Assembly (NCBI GenBank): GCA_016295545.1
Contig: JAEDLA010000086.1
Coordinates: 1-6,611 of the forward strand
Direction: 5' to 3'
Length of the DNA: 6,611 nt
Source: Oscillospiraceae bacterium
Lineage (GTDB): Bacteria; Bacillota; Clostridia; Oscillospirales; Ruminococcaceae
This document shows, one piece after another, positions 5,315-6,611 of the stretch. The stretch's first letter is position 1, and the number at the start of each line of letters is the position of its first letter. The notes below the pieces were generated by a model. That model was not told the DNA's origin. It ran no database searches and saw only the letters and a program-made list of their open reading frames with translations. Both the position numbers and the translations under genes were made by a program.

Positions 5315-6510
5315 ATGAAAATTTCTTGAAGCTTGAAAAAAACTATCTTTTCATCAATATTGCCAAAAAGGTAAATGCCTTTAAAGCGGCAAATCCCGAA
5401 GCCAAGCTTATCAGAATGGGTATCGGAGACGTCACTCTGCCCCTTGCTCCCGTTGTTGTTGAAGCAATGAAAAAAGGTGCGGACGAAATGGGCGTCAAGG
5501 AGACTTTCAAAGGCTATGAGGACAGCGGCGCAGGCTATGATTTCCTGAGACAAGCCGTTTCGGATTATTATAAAAGCTTCGGTGCAGACGTTGCTCCGGA
5601 GGAAATAAGGATAAATGACGGTGCAAAGAGCGACTGCGGAAATATTGTTGATATTTTCGGTGATGACAATATTATCCTTGTTACCGATCCGGCATATCCG
5701 GTTTATGTGGACTCCAATAAAATGAGCGGCAGAACTATCATTTATGCCGATTCCAACGAGGAAAACGGCTTTGCCGCCATGCCGGACGACAGCGTTCATG
5801 CAGATATTATTTACCTTTGTTCGCCGAATAATCCCACAGGCTCGGTATATACGACTGAGCAGCTGAAAGTATGGATAGACTACGCAAAGAAAAATAACGC
5901 AGTCATAATTTACGATGCCGCTTATGAGGCTTTTATCACTGATCCTGATATCCCGAGAAGTATCTTCTGCATTGAGGGAGCTAAGGAGTGTGCGATTGAA
6001 ATGTGCTCACTCTCAAAGACAGCAGGCTTCACCGGCGTAAGATGCGGATATACCGTAGTTCCGGAGGCTTTGAAGGTTACAGCTTCTGACGGAACTGAGG
6101 TGTCTATTGCTCAGCTGTGGGGCAGACGTCAGGGCAGTAAATTCAATGGCGTTTCCTATCCTGTACAGTGCGCTGCTGCAGCAGTTTTCACTGAGGAGGG
6201 ACAGAAGCAGATTCACGAAAATATCTCCTATTATCAGGAAAATGCACGTATCATCGCTGAAACTATGACTAAGCTGGGAGTTAAATTCACCGGCGGAGTT
6301 AATTCTCCCTATATCTGGTTCAAGTGTCCGGGAAATATGGGCAGCTGGGAATTTTTCGACCTTATGCTCGAAAAGATTGCAGTTGTAGGAACTCCCGGAG
6401 AGGGCTTCGGCAAAAACGGCGAGGGCTGGTTCAGACTGACTGCTTTCGGTGACAGGGACAATACTATTGAAGCAATGAAACGTTTCGAGGACCTTGTCTC
6501 AAATATGTAA
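5302..6510 (+). CDS. dapL: LL-diaminopimelate aminotransferase
   Basis: A PLP-dependent class I/II aminotransferase that makes LL-diaminopimelate from tetrahydrodipicolinate and glutamate in one step, bypassing the succinylase or acetylase routes (dapD/dapC/dapE); its product is the substrate of the DapF encoded just upstream. It has 402 residues against a usual length near 410. Visible landmarks are MGIGDVTLPL (39-48), KGYEDSGAGYDFLR (70-83), NDGAKSD (105-111), TDPAYPVYVD (128-137), CSPNNPTG (173-180), YDAAYEAF (204-211), the Schiff-base lysine K239 in SLSKTAGFTGVRCGY (236-250) and the substrate-carboxylate arginine R378 in WFRLTAFG (376-383). AAAGGAG (5287-5293) lies eight bases before the ATG, inside dapF. 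A biosynthetic role is supported by the dapF neighbour. Another aminotransferase of this fold is possible but unlikely. Confidence 0.95.
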   Translation: MPSVNENFLKLEKNYLFINIAKKVNAFKAANPEAKLIRMGIGDVTLPLAPVVVEAMKKGADEMGVKETFKGYEDSGAGYDFLRQAVSDYYKSFGADVAPEEIRINDGAKSDCGNIVDIFGDDNIILVTDPAYPVYVDSNKMSGRTIIYADSNEENGFAAMPDDSVHADIIYLCSPNNPTGSVYTTEQLKVWIDYAKKNNAVIIYDAAYEAFITDPDIPRSIFCIEGAKECAIEMCSLSKTAGFTGVRCGYTVVPEALKVTASDGTEVSIAQLWGRRQGSKFNGVSYPVQCAAAAVFTEEGQKQIHENISYYQENARIIAETMTKLGVKFTGGVNSPYIWFKCPGNMGSWEFFDLMLEKIAVVGTPGEGFGKNGEGWFRLTAFGDRDNTIEAMKRFEDLVSNM

Positions 6511-6525
6511 AAATATACAGAAATT

Positions 6526-6558
6526 ACTGCTGAGCTTTCATGGTTCGGCAGTTTTTTT
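6526..6558 (+). terminator. Intrinsic terminator of the dapF-dapL operon
   Basis: ACTGCTGAGC (6526-6535) pairs with GTTCGGCAGT (6543-6552), ten base pairs including two G-U pairs, around a 7-nt loop, followed by a run of seven Ts (6552-6558). It begins 15 bases after the dapL stop. Confidence 0.85.
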
Positions 6559-6591
6559 GTGCATAAAGCGACAGTATTCGCCGTATTTTTG

Positions 6592-6600
6592 TGGTATAAT
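6592..6600 (+). promoter_or_regulatory. Extended -10 promoter for a gene beyond the window
   Basis: TGGTATAAT has a perfect -10 hexamer (6595-6600) with the TGn extension. No good -35 box lies 16-18 nt upstream (the sequence there is near CAGTAT), which fits an extended -10 promoter. The gene it would serve is outside the window. Confidence 0.6.
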
Positions 6601-6611
6601 TTCAGTACAGG

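Noticed and set aside
5308..5799. A 163-codon minus-strand frame inside dapL
   Set aside because: It is a shadow of the dapL coding frame; no ribosome site or recognisable motif.

Overview
The window looks like ordinary chromosomal DNA from a low-to-mid-GC Gram-positive anaerobe of the Clostridia, most likely a Ruminococcus-like member of the Oscillospiraceae. The basis is strong AGGAGG-type ribosome binding sites, consensus sigma-A promoters, a lysine/peptidoglycan branch that uses DapL, and the character of the protein sequences. This placement is inference from sequence flavour; no rRNA or other marker is present to prove it.

Layout. Positions 1-193 hold no gene. They contain a run of inverted repeats that looks like the tail of a dispersed intergenic repeat cut by the window edge. 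Positions 194-3765 hold a tight three-gene plus-strand operon: a large FAD-dependent oxidoreductase of the COG2509 type, an unrecognised propeller-like protein with an internal hydrophobic segment (overlapping the first gene by 23 nt), and rsmA/ksgA (16S rRNA adenine dimethyltransferase, 1 nt after the second gene). A bidirectional hairpin terminator at about 3773-3803 separates rsmA from a convergent minus-strand gene for a small four-helix membrane protein (3802-4248). That gene most probably starts at TTG, behind a perfect TTGACA-17-TATAAT promoter. A divergent intergenic region (4249-4435) carries that promoter and a second strong one, TTGATT-17-TATAAT, for the plus-strand pair dapF-dapL (4436-6510). 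This pair ends at a hairpin terminator (6526-6558). The last bases carry an extended -10 promoter for a gene beyond the window.

How the genes work together. DapL converts tetrahydrodipicolinate directly to LL-diaminopimelate, and DapF epimerises this to meso-diaminopimelate for peptidoglycan and lysine. The two overlap by 13 nt and form a compact two-step module. The first operon joins an uncharacterised flavoprotein, an uncharacterised propeller-like protein and a ribosome-maturation enzyme; no shared pathway is evident. I see no mobile element, CRISPR array, tRNA/rRNA gene, toxin-antitoxin pair or defence system. The least explained items are the propeller-like protein, the small membrane protein and the left-edge repeat cluster.
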